From Polynucleobacter sp. (GTDB lineage Bacteria; Pseudomonadota; Gammaproteobacteria; Burkholderiales; Burkholderiaceae): a DNA stretch of 16,280 bases. Within the stretch, counting starts at the first letter, position 1. Every line of letters starts with the position of its first letter. Positions 1 to 6,711 of the stretch are shown here, one piece after another. Location of the stretch: assembly GCA_020059445.1 (NCBI GenBank), contig JAGVCB010000196.1, positions 1-16,280 of the forward strand, read 5' to 3'. The translations under genes and the position numbers were made by a program. The notes under the pieces were generated by a model, which saw nothing but the letters and a program-made list of their open reading frames with translations, was not told the origin of the DNA and made no database searches.

Positions 1-999
1 CACGCCCAAGTATTTACCGTTTGAACCAGCGTTGGTTACCAATGTAACACCGCTGGAGTTCTTCACTTTCACTGGTGTTGGTACGCCATCGTGAGTATGT
101 CCACCGAGGATCGCATCGATACCAGTCACACGACTGGCCATCTTCAAGTCAACGTCCATACCGTTGTGAGAAATCACTACAACAACCTTTGCACCTTTGG
201 CACGAACTTCGTTCACCATTTTTTGCATGTTGTCATCTTGAATACCAAATGTCCAATTAGCCACCATGTAACGTGGGTTGGCGATTGGGGTGTATGGGAA
301 AGCTTGACCGATCACAGCCACTTTCACACCATTCATTTCACGAATCACATACGGGTCAAATACCTGGTCACCAAAGTCATTGGTTTTGATGTTTTGAGCC
401 AAGAATGAAATCTTGCCTTTGAAATCTTTTTCAACAATCTCTTTAACGCGATCTTCACCAAGAGTCATCTCCCAGTGTGGTGTCATGATATCTACACCCA
501 AGGCCAAACAGGCATCTACCATGTCTTGACCGTTGGTCCACAAAGCAGTACCTGAACCCTGCCATGTATCACCACCGTCTAATAACAAAGCGCCTGGACG
601 GCTGCCTTTCATTTTCTTGACCAAGGTGGCCAAATGCGCAAAACCACCTACTTTGCCGTAGGTGGCTGCTGCTTTTTCAAAGTTCAAATAAGTGAAAGCG
701 TGAGCTTCCAATGTATTTGGTTTGATATTGTGAGCTTTCAATAGATGCTCACCCACCAAGTGAGGTGTCTTACCAAACTGATCACCGAAACCCAAGTTCA
801 CATCTGGCTCACGGAAGTAGATTGGTTTTAATTGTGCGTGACAATCAGTGAAGTGTAGAAAGTGCACATTACCAAAACGAGGTAAATCATAAAACTTGCT
901 AGCCGCTGATTGAGCTTGCGCGTAATCAGTATTGAGGGCCATACCACCCGCTGAGGCAACTGCTAAAACTTGTAAAAACTCTCTACGATTCATTGACAT
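1..999 (-). CDS. soxB: SoxB, dimanganese thiosulfohydrolase of the Sox pathway (partial, C-terminus missing)
   Basis: Periplasmic hydrolase that releases sulfate from the sulfonate group of cysteine-bound thiosulfate on SoxY. The reading frame is open to the left edge and gives 333 residues; the family is usually about 560, so roughly the last 40% is missing. A twin-arginine signal is visible (RREFLQ at residues 5-10, then a hydrophobic stretch). The 5'-nucleotidase-like metal motifs follow in order: TDCHAQL (51-57), LLDGGDTWQGSG (139-150), ISHNGMD (276-282) and GGHTHDG (299-305). I chose the ATG at 999 over the one at 993 because a TAAGG sequence lies 6 bases upstream of it. It is last in the visible sox cluster, 67 bases after soxX, and a terminator-like hairpin lies in that gap. 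Identification is very secure from the motifs and neighbours. Confidence 0.96.
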   Translation of the reverse strand, partial: MSMNRREFLQVLAVASAGGMALNTDYAQAQSAASKFYDLPRFGNVHFLHFTDCHAQLKPIYFREPDVNLGFGDQFGKTPHLVGEHLLKAHNIKPNTLEAHAFTYLNFEKAAATYGKVGGFAHLATLVKKMKGSRPGALLLDGGDTWQGSGTALWTNGQDMVDACLALGVDIMTPHWEMTLGEDRVKEIVEKDFKGKISFLAQNIKTNDFGDQVFDPYVIREMNGVKVAVIGQAFPYTPIANPRYMVANWTFGIQDDNMQKMVNEVRAKGAKVVVVISHNGMDVDLKMASRVTGIDAILGGHTHDGVPTPVKVKNSSGVTLVTNAGSNGKYLGV

Positions 1000-1008
1000 A
1001 AAAAACCT

Positions 1009-1052
1009 TATTAAAAAATAAAAAGGCCGCTAGACTCGAAGGCATAGCGGCC
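1009..1052 (-). terminator. Intrinsic-terminator-like hairpin between soxX and soxB
   Basis: Read on the minus strand, a perfect 8-bp inverted repeat (GGCCGCTA / TAGCGGCC, at 1045-1052 and 1025-1032) encloses a 12-base loop and is followed directly by TTTTTATTTTTTAA. This is a textbook intrinsic terminator shape, starting 14 bases after the soxX stop. Because soxB follows at once and its ribosome binding site abuts the T-run, it may act as a partial terminator or as an mRNA 3'-end stabiliser rather than the end of the operon. Confidence 0.8.
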
Positions 1053-1066
1053 CAACTTGTTACTAA

Positions 1067-1675
1067 TTACTGATTAACTGGAGATGCTGGATCCAACAAA
1101 AGAGCCATCACGTGACGCATTTGGTCTTCTGTTAACAACTTATAGTGACCCATGCGAGGCATGTTACTGCAGGCATTGTAGGCTTTAGAGTTATAAATCT
1201 TGCCCCATGTGTACTGAACCACCGCTTCCGTATTGCCACGAATTTTTCCGTAGTTCCACAATGATGGACCAATATTGCCGTGAGAAACTTCCTTCTTGTT
1301 AATCTGATGACAGTTATAGCAACCACCGCCAATGGCTGAACCAGCCTTATCAGACCAAGTAGCACCGCGACCACTTTGAGCAATCTTCTCGCCCTCTTTC
1401 CAATCGCCTAGATACTTGCCATCAGAAGGTTGCTTGATAGTCGCCATATTGGCTTTTTCAATTGCTTCACGCTTCTTCGGATCACCCTTGCCAGCAATAG
1501 CTGCTGCGTCAGAGCAAAACTTTTGAGTTTCATCACGCTCAAGACGATCTAAACCAGCTTGGCCTTTTGCACTGAAACTGGCTGCATGATCTTTTTCAAA
1601 CTTGCTTTGAGCCATCACTGATGTTGAAGTTGCCACAAGCAATGCAGCAGAAATCATTAAATGTAATTTTTTCAT
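1067..1675 (-). CDS. soxX: SoxX, c-type cytochrome subunit of the SoxAX complex
   Basis: Monohaem subunit of SoxAX, which oxidatively couples thiosulfate to the SoxY carrier cysteine in the periplasm. The 202-residue product starts with a Sec signal peptide (cleavage likely after VMA at 20-22). It has one haem c site, CYNCH (119-123), and a candidate axial methionine in NMPRMGH (M172 or M175). An N-terminal region of about 90 residues precedes the cytochrome fold, so this is a longer form of SoxX. Two further cysteines (C54, C169) could form a disulfide; that is inference. An AGGAG ribosome site lies upstream, and the gene starts 17 bases after the soxA stop, so the two are probably co-translated. 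The haem site, the pairing with soxA and the cluster position make the call firm. Confidence 0.94.
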   Translation of the reverse strand: MKKLHLMISAALLVATSTSVMAQSKFEKDHAASFSAKGQAGLDRLERDETQKFCSDAAAIAGKGDPKKREAIEKANMATIKQPSDGKYLGDWKEGEKIAQSGRGATWSDKAGSAIGGGCYNCHQINKKEVSHGNIGPSLWNYGKIRGNTEAVVQYTWGKIYNSKAYNACSNMPRMGHYKLLTEDQMRHVMALLLDPASPVNQ

Positions 1676-1692
1676 TATTTATCTCCTGCGAC

Positions 1693-2493
1693 TTAGCGCT
1701 TCAATCCTGGTGTATTCATGATGCCATCCTTGGCCTTTGCACCCATATATACAGATAAAGCCATTGTTACATCTGAAATATAGATTGGCTCAGGGAAACG
1801 TTGCTGACGGTAGCAGTCATTCAAACGACGCTGCATAGTCCAGAAAGAACCACTTGAAACACGGTATGCAGGCCAGTAACCGAAACCTAATGCAGCACCT
1901 TTTTGAGTTGTGATGTTTGGCAAGTCTTGTAAACGAATACGTTTACCATCTTCACCGTGACATGAGGCACATGAGAAGTCCATTGGGCCGCCTTGGTAGA
2001 AGAAAGCCTTCTCACCCATAGCGTACATTTCTTTCTCTTTTGGATGCTTCACAGGCACATTGATTTTCATGCCCTTTGAAGCAGTCACAACATAAGCAAC
2101 AACTGCTTCAACATCCTTGCGCTTACCTTTTGCAAAGCCAGCCTTGATGATTTCTTGAGCATCATAGCCTTGTAGCTTTTCCATACAAGTGATGATGCGT
2201 GACTCTAAATCTTGCACTTTATTAGTATCTTTAAAGTAACGTGGTAATTCAGCAGAAGCACCTTTCACAACGCCAGGACCCTTGCCTAAATCACACTTCT
2301 GTAAAGAAACATTTTTAGGGCCCATAGGTTTAGACCAAAGTTCTTCACCAGCCGCTTCGTACAACTCAGCTGGATTGCCATCAGCAATCATTTCACGGTA
2401 CTTCGCAATATCATCAGTCGCACTTTGAGCCATGGCAAGACCTGCAACCATGCTTAAAGAGACTAATAAAGCACTACTTATAGCTTTTTTCAT
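1693..2493 (-). CDS. soxA: SoxA, cytochrome subunit of SoxAX with one haem motif
   Basis: Catalytic subunit of the SoxAX complex; it joins thiosulfate to the carrier protein SoxYZ. The 266-residue protein has a Sec signal (cleavage near AMA-Q, residues 20-23). A single CxxCH is present, CASCH at 175-179. The catalytic haem-ligand cysteine appears as C227 in RRLNDCYRQQR, which in characterised SoxA proteins is modified to a persulfide. The N-terminal half keeps two lone cysteines (C67, C103) where dihaem SoxA proteins carry the other haem, so this is the monohaem type; the two may form a disulfide, as known for other monohaem members. An AGAGGAG ribosome site sits about 6 bases before the ATG. 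A bidirectional terminator lies just upstream, separating it from soxZ. Confidence 0.95.
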   Translation of the reverse strand: MKKAISSALLVSLSMVAGLAMAQSATDDIAKYREMIADGNPAELYEAAGEELWSKPMGPKNVSLQKCDLGKGPGVVKGASAELPRYFKDTNKVQDLESRIITCMEKLQGYDAQEIIKAGFAKGKRKDVEAVVAYVVTASKGMKINVPVKHPKEKEMYAMGEKAFFYQGGPMDFSCASCHGEDGKRIRLQDLPNITTQKGAALGFGYWPAYRVSSGSFWTMQRRLNDCYRQQRFPEPIYISDVTMALSVYMGAKAKDGIMNTPGLKR

Positions 2494-2513
2494 TATCTAC
2501 TCCTCTTGTTAAC

Positions 2514-2547
2514 AAAAACCCGTCAATTTTGATTTTGACGGGTTTTT
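2514..2547. terminator. Bidirectional intrinsic terminator between soxZ and soxA
   Basis: A perfect 13-bp inverted repeat (2514-2526 with 2535-2547) encloses an 8-base loop. The core CCCGTCAA / TTGACGGG is flanked by A-runs on one side and T-runs on the other, so either transcript would give a stem followed by U residues. It lies 10 bases after the soxZ stop and ends about 20 bases before soxA, with the soxA ribosome site in between. In the sox direction it would stop or slow transcription from soxYZ into soxAXB. Confidence 0.85.
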
Positions 2548-2557
2548 TATTTTCTTA

Positions 2558-2869
2558 TTAGCTTACTTTTGCTTTATCTGTACGAGTGTCGTTCTTGTTA
2601 TCAACCCAAGTAACAATCACTTCATCACCTTTAGCGCCACCCTTGAACTTGAAATTCAAGAATGGGTCTTTAGATACAGCTGGACCAAACTCACCCTGGA
2701 ACACTTGCTTACCTTTGCAAGTAGCACTGATTGTTGTGATGTGGTGAGCTGGAATTACCTTACCAGATTTATCTTTACGCTGACCTGTTTCCATGTCGTG
2801 CTTCATCAACACTTTAACGTCAACAACACCGCCAGTCTCTTGGGCGCGTACGCGCATTGGATCTGCCAT
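2558..2869 (-). CDS. soxZ: SoxZ, sulfur-carrier partner of SoxY
   Basis: Small beta-sandwich protein that forms the SoxYZ heterodimer, the substrate carrier on which all Sox enzymes act. The 103-residue product begins MADPMRVRAQ and has no signal peptide, which fits the family: SoxZ is exported bound to the Tat signal of SoxY. The conserved SoxZ pattern is visible, including MKHDMETG (22-29), the IPAHHI segment, and an FxGEFGPAVSKDPFLNFKFKG-like strand region. Length is typical. An AAAGGAA ribosome site precedes the ATG. It follows soxY by 55 bases and is followed by a strong terminator. Confidence is high because SoxY, with its carrier motif, is directly upstream. Confidence 0.95.
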   Translation of the reverse strand: MADPMRVRAQETGGVVDVKVLMKHDMETGQRKDKSGKVIPAHHITTISATCKGKQVFQGEFGPAVSKDPFLNFKFKGGAKGDEVIVTWVDNKNDTRTDKAKVS

Positions 2870-2924
2870 TTTTATTTCCTTTCAGTACAAATATGATTAG
2901 TTAAATGAATTGTGTGAGGGGGAA

Positions 2925-3380
2925 TTAACCGCCGCAACCACCCAATGTCACTTTAACTTCTTTAGTTGATACAAACCACTTGCCATCAGCCTTCACCAAA
3001 GCGTGAACGTTTGATGTTTGACCCATCTTCACACGGGAAGCCACAAACGGCTCCGTATCTGGAGTCATGATGAATTGAGCAGCCAATGCACTTGGGTTCT
3101 TCTCAACCAAAATGGCGATATGTTGCGTTTTTGCCATTGATGTTGTTACGCCCACAGGCACAACTGCACCGTTTTCAGCAATATCAGGGGCATTGATTGT
3201 GATAGCACCAGACTTATCAGCAGCAGAACCGCCTAAAGACTTAAGTACATCATCCAATGTTTTGCCTTCAAAAGCAGCTTTGTTCCAAGTTGCAGCTTCT
3301 GCTTGAGAAATGAGGCCAGTAGCAGCCATCAAACCGATTACAGCTGTTAATCGTAGTGCTTCACGACGTTTTTGGTTCAT
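2925..3380 (-). CDS. soxY: SoxY, covalent sulfur carrier protein
   Basis: Carrier subunit of SoxYZ. Thiosulfate-derived intermediates are bound to the cysteine of its flexible C-terminal arm and presented in turn to SoxAX, SoxB and SoxCD. The 151-residue protein ends in LGGCGG, with C149 as the carrier cysteine: the defining SoxY motif, intact here. The N-terminus has a Tat signal (KRREALRL at 4-11, a hydrophobic stretch, and a likely cleavage after AEA near residue 29), so the SoxYZ dimer is probably exported folded. An AAGGAG ribosome site is placed 5 bases before the ATG. It lies 64 bases downstream of soxD and begins the YZ part of the cluster. No internal promoter was obvious in that gap. 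Confidence 0.96.
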   Translation of the reverse strand: MNQKRREALRLTAVIGLMAATGLISQAEAATWNKAAFEGKTLDDVLKSLGGSAADKSGAITINAPDIAENGAVVPVGVTTSMAKTQHIAILVEKNPSALAAQFIMTPDTEPFVASRVKMGQTSNVHALVKADGKWFVSTKEVKVTLGGCGG

Positions 3381-3444
3381 ACGAACTCCTTCTTAAAAAA
3401 CTAACTATCAAAAATAATAATTTCTACCTGACTATCTTACATCT

Positions 3445-4506
3445 TTATTTACCAGAAAGCATCCACTTGACCATCACTTCAATGTCCGCATCAGATACAT
3501 GAGCGTGAGGCGGCATTGGAATTGCACCCCAAACACCAGCACCACCAGCCTTTACTTTGGCACTCATTTTCTTCACTGCATCTGCCTGACCTTTGTATTT
3601 TGCGGCAACTTGAGCGATCGAAGGTCCGATGGCATGAGATGCTGGAGCATGGCAAGTGGCGCAATTGTTTTTCTTAAACAATGCATCAGGCGATAGTACT
3701 TCAGCAGCAACCGCGCTCACTGTCATCATGCCCTTACCAGGTAACTTACTGACTGGTGGCTTGGTTGTATCAACACCACGGTATGGACCATAAGGTCTGT
3801 TTTGTAAGGCAAGATTTTCGTGAGCATTGCGAGCGTAGTCAGGCAAAGTCGAGCCAATCGTCACATGTTTTGCACAATTAGACATACAAGCAGTTGATTT
3901 AACGTCTGGCTTACCACCCACAGTCCACATGCCGTGGTCTTGGGTCATACCATTGCGGTTAGGCATCAGCTTTTGTACATCAGCAATGTTTTTGTTGCTC
4001 AACGTGAACTCTTCGGGAACAATTTCAGCCATTGAAAGGATATAACCAACAACTGCATAAGTGTCGTCAACACTCAATGTTCTTGGGGCGTTCCATGGCA
4101 TAGCACGATGAATGTAATCCCAAAGTGTTGACACTGTTGCAACTTTCATCAAAGTTGTACGCTGCGGTTGTTTATCGCTGGTCAATGAAGCCACACGACC
4201 AGTTTTAATGTCCTCTTTAGTTGTTCCACCAACGATCGGTGTGAACACTTCATTAGATTCTCCAAAAGTACCGTGGCAAGATGCGCAACGACCTTCCCAA
4301 ACTTCTTGACCGCGCAAAGTGCTACCAGATCCTGCTGGCAAACCCTTGAAGTCAGGACGCACATCAATGTCCCAAGCAACTACTTCAGCCTTGGTCGCTT
4401 CACGACCAATACCCGTGTACTTAGACTGAGCGATACCTTCGGCAGTAAGGCCTAAAGCCAAACCTGCCAGTACCAAAGTTTTAGTTAAATTAACCAACTT
4501 GAACAT
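3445..4506 (-). CDS. soxD: SoxD, dihaem cytochrome c subunit of sulfane dehydrogenase SoxCD
   Basis: Electron-accepting partner of SoxC. SoxCD oxidises the sulfane sulfur left on SoxY after SoxB acts, passing electrons to the respiratory chain. The 353-residue product has a Sec signal (cleavage near GIAQ, 24-27) and two haem c motifs: CASCH (74-78) in the N-terminal domain and CATCH (282-286) in the C-terminal domain, with M331 in AIPMPP as a likely axial ligand. SoxD-typical segments include AWDIDVRPDFKGLP, STLWDYIHRAMPW and MPNRNGM. A middle pair C207/C211 (CMSNC) is not a haem site and may be a disulfide. Its ATG lies inside the soxC 3' end, a 17-base overlap that suggests translational coupling and 1:1 production. 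The alternative, a sulfite dehydrogenase cytochrome, is unlikely given these segments. Confidence 0.93.
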   Translation of the reverse strand: MFKLVNLTKTLVLAGLALGLTAEGIAQSKYTGIGREATKAEVVAWDIDVRPDFKGLPAGSGSTLRGQEVWEGRCASCHGTFGESNEVFTPIVGGTTKEDIKTGRVASLTSDKQPQRTTLMKVATVSTLWDYIHRAMPWNAPRTLSVDDTYAVVGYILSMAEIVPEEFTLSNKNIADVQKLMPNRNGMTQDHGMWTVGGKPDVKSTACMSNCAKHVTIGSTLPDYARNAHENLALQNRPYGPYRGVDTTKPPVSKLPGKGMMTVSAVAAEVLSPDALFKKNNCATCHAPASHAIGPSIAQVAAKYKGQADAVKKMSAKVKAGGAGVWGAIPMPPHAHVSDADIEVMVKWMLSGK

Positions 4507-5839
4507 TGCTCAACTCCCCGTTCGTATCAAGCTTCCATGCTTGGATTGCGTTATTGTGGTAAATGGAACGTGTACCACGTACTTCTCTTAGTTGTTTGAT
4601 CATTGGCTGAACATAACCAGTCTCGTCTGTTGCGCGTGACATCAAGATGCCTGGAGATCCATCCCAAACCCAGTCTAAGTTAAAGCGAGTGACCGCCTTA
4701 GAAAGAACTGGAGTTTCAAGACGAGCTCTGCGCCAATTGTTACCACCATCAACAGAAACATCTACATGCTTGATCTTGCCGCGGCCTGACCATGCCATAC
4801 CACTGATGTTGTAGAAACCTTTATCTAGCAATTGCTGACCACCAGACGGTGTCGTGATCACAGACTTACATTCTTGAATAGAAGTGTATTGACGATGCAA
4901 ACCGCTTGGCATCAAATCGATGTAATGAACTGCTTCATCTTTGGCTGCGTAAGGCATGTCACCAACTTCAATACGACGCAACCACTTCACAGAACTAACA
5001 CCTTGTACACCCGGAACCAATAAGCGCAATGGGTAGCCGTTCTCAGGACGCAACATTTCGCCGTTCATGGCCCACACAACCAACACATCCTTCAGAGCCA
5101 TTTCCATTGGAATAGTTCTTGTCATACCTGAACCATCACCACCTTCAGCGAGGATGTATTTACCCTTCTTGAGGTCAGCGCTACACATATCAAGTAATAC
5201 TGAAAGAGGCACGCCTGTGAATTCGCAGCAAGACAACATACCGTGGGTGTACTGTACGCTCGGCACAGCAACGTTACCCCACTCTAAACCTGTGTTAGCA
5301 CCACACTCGATGAAGTGAATACGTGACACGCTTGGTAAACGCATCAAGTCGTCCATCGTGAAAACTTTTTGCTGCTTAACCAAACCGTTGACCATCAAAC
5401 GATGTTGAGCTGGATCGATATCGTACCAACCTTGGTGGTGACGTTCGAAGTGCAAACCGTTTGGTGTGATGATGCCGAAGAAACCTTGTAAAGGAGCAAA
5501 CGCCACAGAAGCTGCAGAGACACGTGTCAAACCAGGAGACTCACGACGCTGAAGAGGCTCTTCCCACTTTGAAGGTAAACCATAGGGACGTGCTGCTACC
5601 GGTTGACCCAAAGTCGTTTGCCATGTTTGCTTTTCTAAAATAACTTTTTCACCATCAGCAGCGATTGCTGAACCAGCAGCTGTCGCACCCAAAGCTGTTA
5701 CAAAACTTTTGCGCAAGAAACCACGACGAGTTTCATTTAAACCGTGCTCGTAAACTTCATCAGCAAATTGCTGAGTCACGAAGTTTTCAGGCGCACGACG
5801 CAGTCTACCGATTGGCGTAGATTTCTTTTTAATTGTCAC
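4490..5839 (-). CDS. soxC: SoxC, molybdenum-cofactor subunit of sulfane dehydrogenase SoxCD
   Basis: Catalytic sulfite-oxidase-family subunit that oxidises the SoxY-bound sulfane sulfur, giving the full electron yield from thiosulfate. Numbering from the GTG at 5839 gives 449 residues. The Tat signal is TRRGFLRK (37-44) followed by a hydrophobic stretch ending near AIAAD; Tat export fits a cofactor loaded in the cytoplasm. The molybdopterin cysteine is probably C179 in HFIECGANTG, with the oxidoreductase core before it and a dimerisation domain after it. No ATG lies near the start. I prefer the GTG at 5839, which has GGGGG 5 bases upstream; an in-frame TTG at 5851 is the alternative. It is first in the sox operon, divergent from molybdate transporter genes, and overlaps soxD by 17 bases. 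Confidence 0.94.
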   Translation of the reverse strand: MTIKKKSTPIGRLRRAPENFVTQQFADEVYEHGLNETRRGFLRKSFVTALGATAAGSAIAADGEKVILEKQTWQTTLGQPVAARPYGLPSKWEEPLQRRESPGLTRVSAASVAFAPLQGFFGIITPNGLHFERHHQGWYDIDPAQHRLMVNGLVKQQKVFTMDDLMRLPSVSRIHFIECGANTGLEWGNVAVPSVQYTHGMLSCCEFTGVPLSVLLDMCSADLKKGKYILAEGGDGSGMTRTIPMEMALKDVLVVWAMNGEMLRPENGYPLRLLVPGVQGVSSVKWLRRIEVGDMPYAAKDEAVHYIDLMPSGLHRQYTSIQECKSVITTPSGGQQLLDKGFYNISGMAWSGRGKIKHVDVSVDGGNNWRRARLETPVLSKAVTRFNLDWVWDGSPGILMSRATDETGYVQPMIKQLREVRGTRSIYHNNAIQAWKLDTNGELSNVQVG

Positions 5840-6069
5840 AAGGACCCCCAAAGATTCAAACTAGATAAAAAAATAACTTGCTGTTGAATATCATCTTAAC
5901 TCACATGTGTCATTATTCACTTTTATAGATTGTTTTGAAATATCTAAATGACGAAAATATTAATTAATTTTGTGTTTTTAGGGTAATTACTAGTGGAAAG
6001 ACAGACACATTTAATGGTTTAGCCTAACTGAACTTAATCTTACAAATTCCTGATAAGGACTCAACCGCA
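5840..6069. promoter_or_regulatory. Divergent intergenic region between soxC and modB
   Basis: About 230 AT-rich bases between two outward-facing units, so it should hold the promoters and operators of both the sox operon and the modBC unit. Visible symmetric elements are an 8-bp palindrome CACATGTG (5902-5909), a 10-bp palindrome ATTAATTAAT (5959-5968) and a TAGAT / ATCTA pair (5926-5930, 5942-5946) spanning the plus-strand -35 box. I found no convincing sigma-70 promoter facing soxC; the best, ATGACA with 17 bases to TATTCA, is weak. No regulator gene is adjacent, so the controlling protein is unknown. Confidence 0.55.
5935..5963 (+). promoter_or_regulatory. Candidate sigma-70 promoter for modBC and the hydrolase gene
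   Basis: TTGAAA (5935-5940, one mismatch to the -35 consensus) is separated by exactly 17 bases from TATTAA (5958-5963, four of six matches to -10). A start near 5970 would give a leader of about 100 bases before modB. In such AT-rich DNA chance matches are common, so this is a moderate call. Confidence 0.4.
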
Positions 6070-6711
6070 ATGACAATTGATACGCAAGCATTAACGCTGA
6101 CGCTAAAGCTTGCATTTTTCACTCTTCTCTTTTTAATTCCATTCGGAGTTTGGGTTGCATATCGTTTGGCGAGCATGCAAAAAGGCAAATCATTTTTAGA
6201 AGCAACCCTTGCCCTACCTTTGGTTTTACCTCCCACTGTTTTGGGTTATTACTTGCTGGTGAGTTTTAGCAATGTCACACTTTTTAATGAACCATTGACG
6301 TTCACGTTCACGGGTCTAGTGATTGCCTCGATTATTTTCAATTTACCATTTGCCATTCAACCGATTCAACGCGCGTTCGAAGCGATTCCTCAAGATATTC
6401 GTGAAGCAGCGCAATGTAGTGGTTTGAGTCCTTGGAAAGCATTCAAGTTAATTGAGCTGCCACTCGCTTGGCGTGGCATCGTGAGTGCCGCAGTGATTAC
6501 CTTTGCACACACCTTGGGCGAGTTTGGTGTGATCTTGATGATCGGCGGATCAATCCCAGGAGAAACCAAAACGATTGCCATCTCAATTTATGACAGCGTA
6601 CAAAACATGGATCATGCCAGTGCCAGTGGTATGTCATTACTGCTATTAATCATTTCATTACTAGCAATTACATGGAGCTATCAATTGACTGGCAAGAAGC
6701 GAGCTGCGTAA
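6070..6711 (+). CDS. modB: ModB, molybdate ABC transporter permease
   Basis: Inner-membrane permease that forms the channel of the ModABC molybdate importer. The 213-residue protein has about five hydrophobic membrane segments (starting near residues 9, 45, 76, 133 and 185). ModB-typical stretches include LPLVLPPTVLGYYLL (49-63) and the EAA loop around REAAQCSGLSPWKAF, which docks the ATPase. It also has GEFGVILMIGG followed by IPGETKTIAI. Length is normal. A plausible AAGGA ribosome site lies about 10 bases before the ATG, a slightly long spacing. It shares TAATG with modC and is divergent from soxC. A tungstate permease is a close alternative, but these segments and the Mo enzyme next door favour molybdate. 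Confidence 0.9.
   Translation: MTIDTQALTLTLKLAFFTLLFLIPFGVWVAYRLASMQKGKSFLEATLALPLVLPPTVLGYYLLVSFSNVTLFNEPLTFTFTGLVIASIIFNLPFAIQPIQRAFEAIPQDIREAAQCSGLSPWKAFKLIELPLAWRGIVSAAVITFAHTLGEFGVILMIGGSIPGETKTIAISIYDSVQNMDHASASGMSLLLLIISLLAITWSYQLTGKKRAA

Noticed and set aside
75-408. Open frames on the plus strand opposite soxB
   Set aside because: They lie fully antisense to a well-supported SoxB frame and show no family motifs or ribosome site of note; shadow frames.
5840-6069. ModE-binding site or molybdenum-cofactor riboswitch upstream of modB
   Set aside because: I could not find the paired TATA-type half-sites expected for ModE, nor a convincing structured leader; the region is simply AT-rich.
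6672-6710. Longer modC start upstream of 6711
   Set aside because: The extra 13 residues overlap modB coding, do not look like a ModC N-terminus, and the TAATG overlap gives a standard coupled start.
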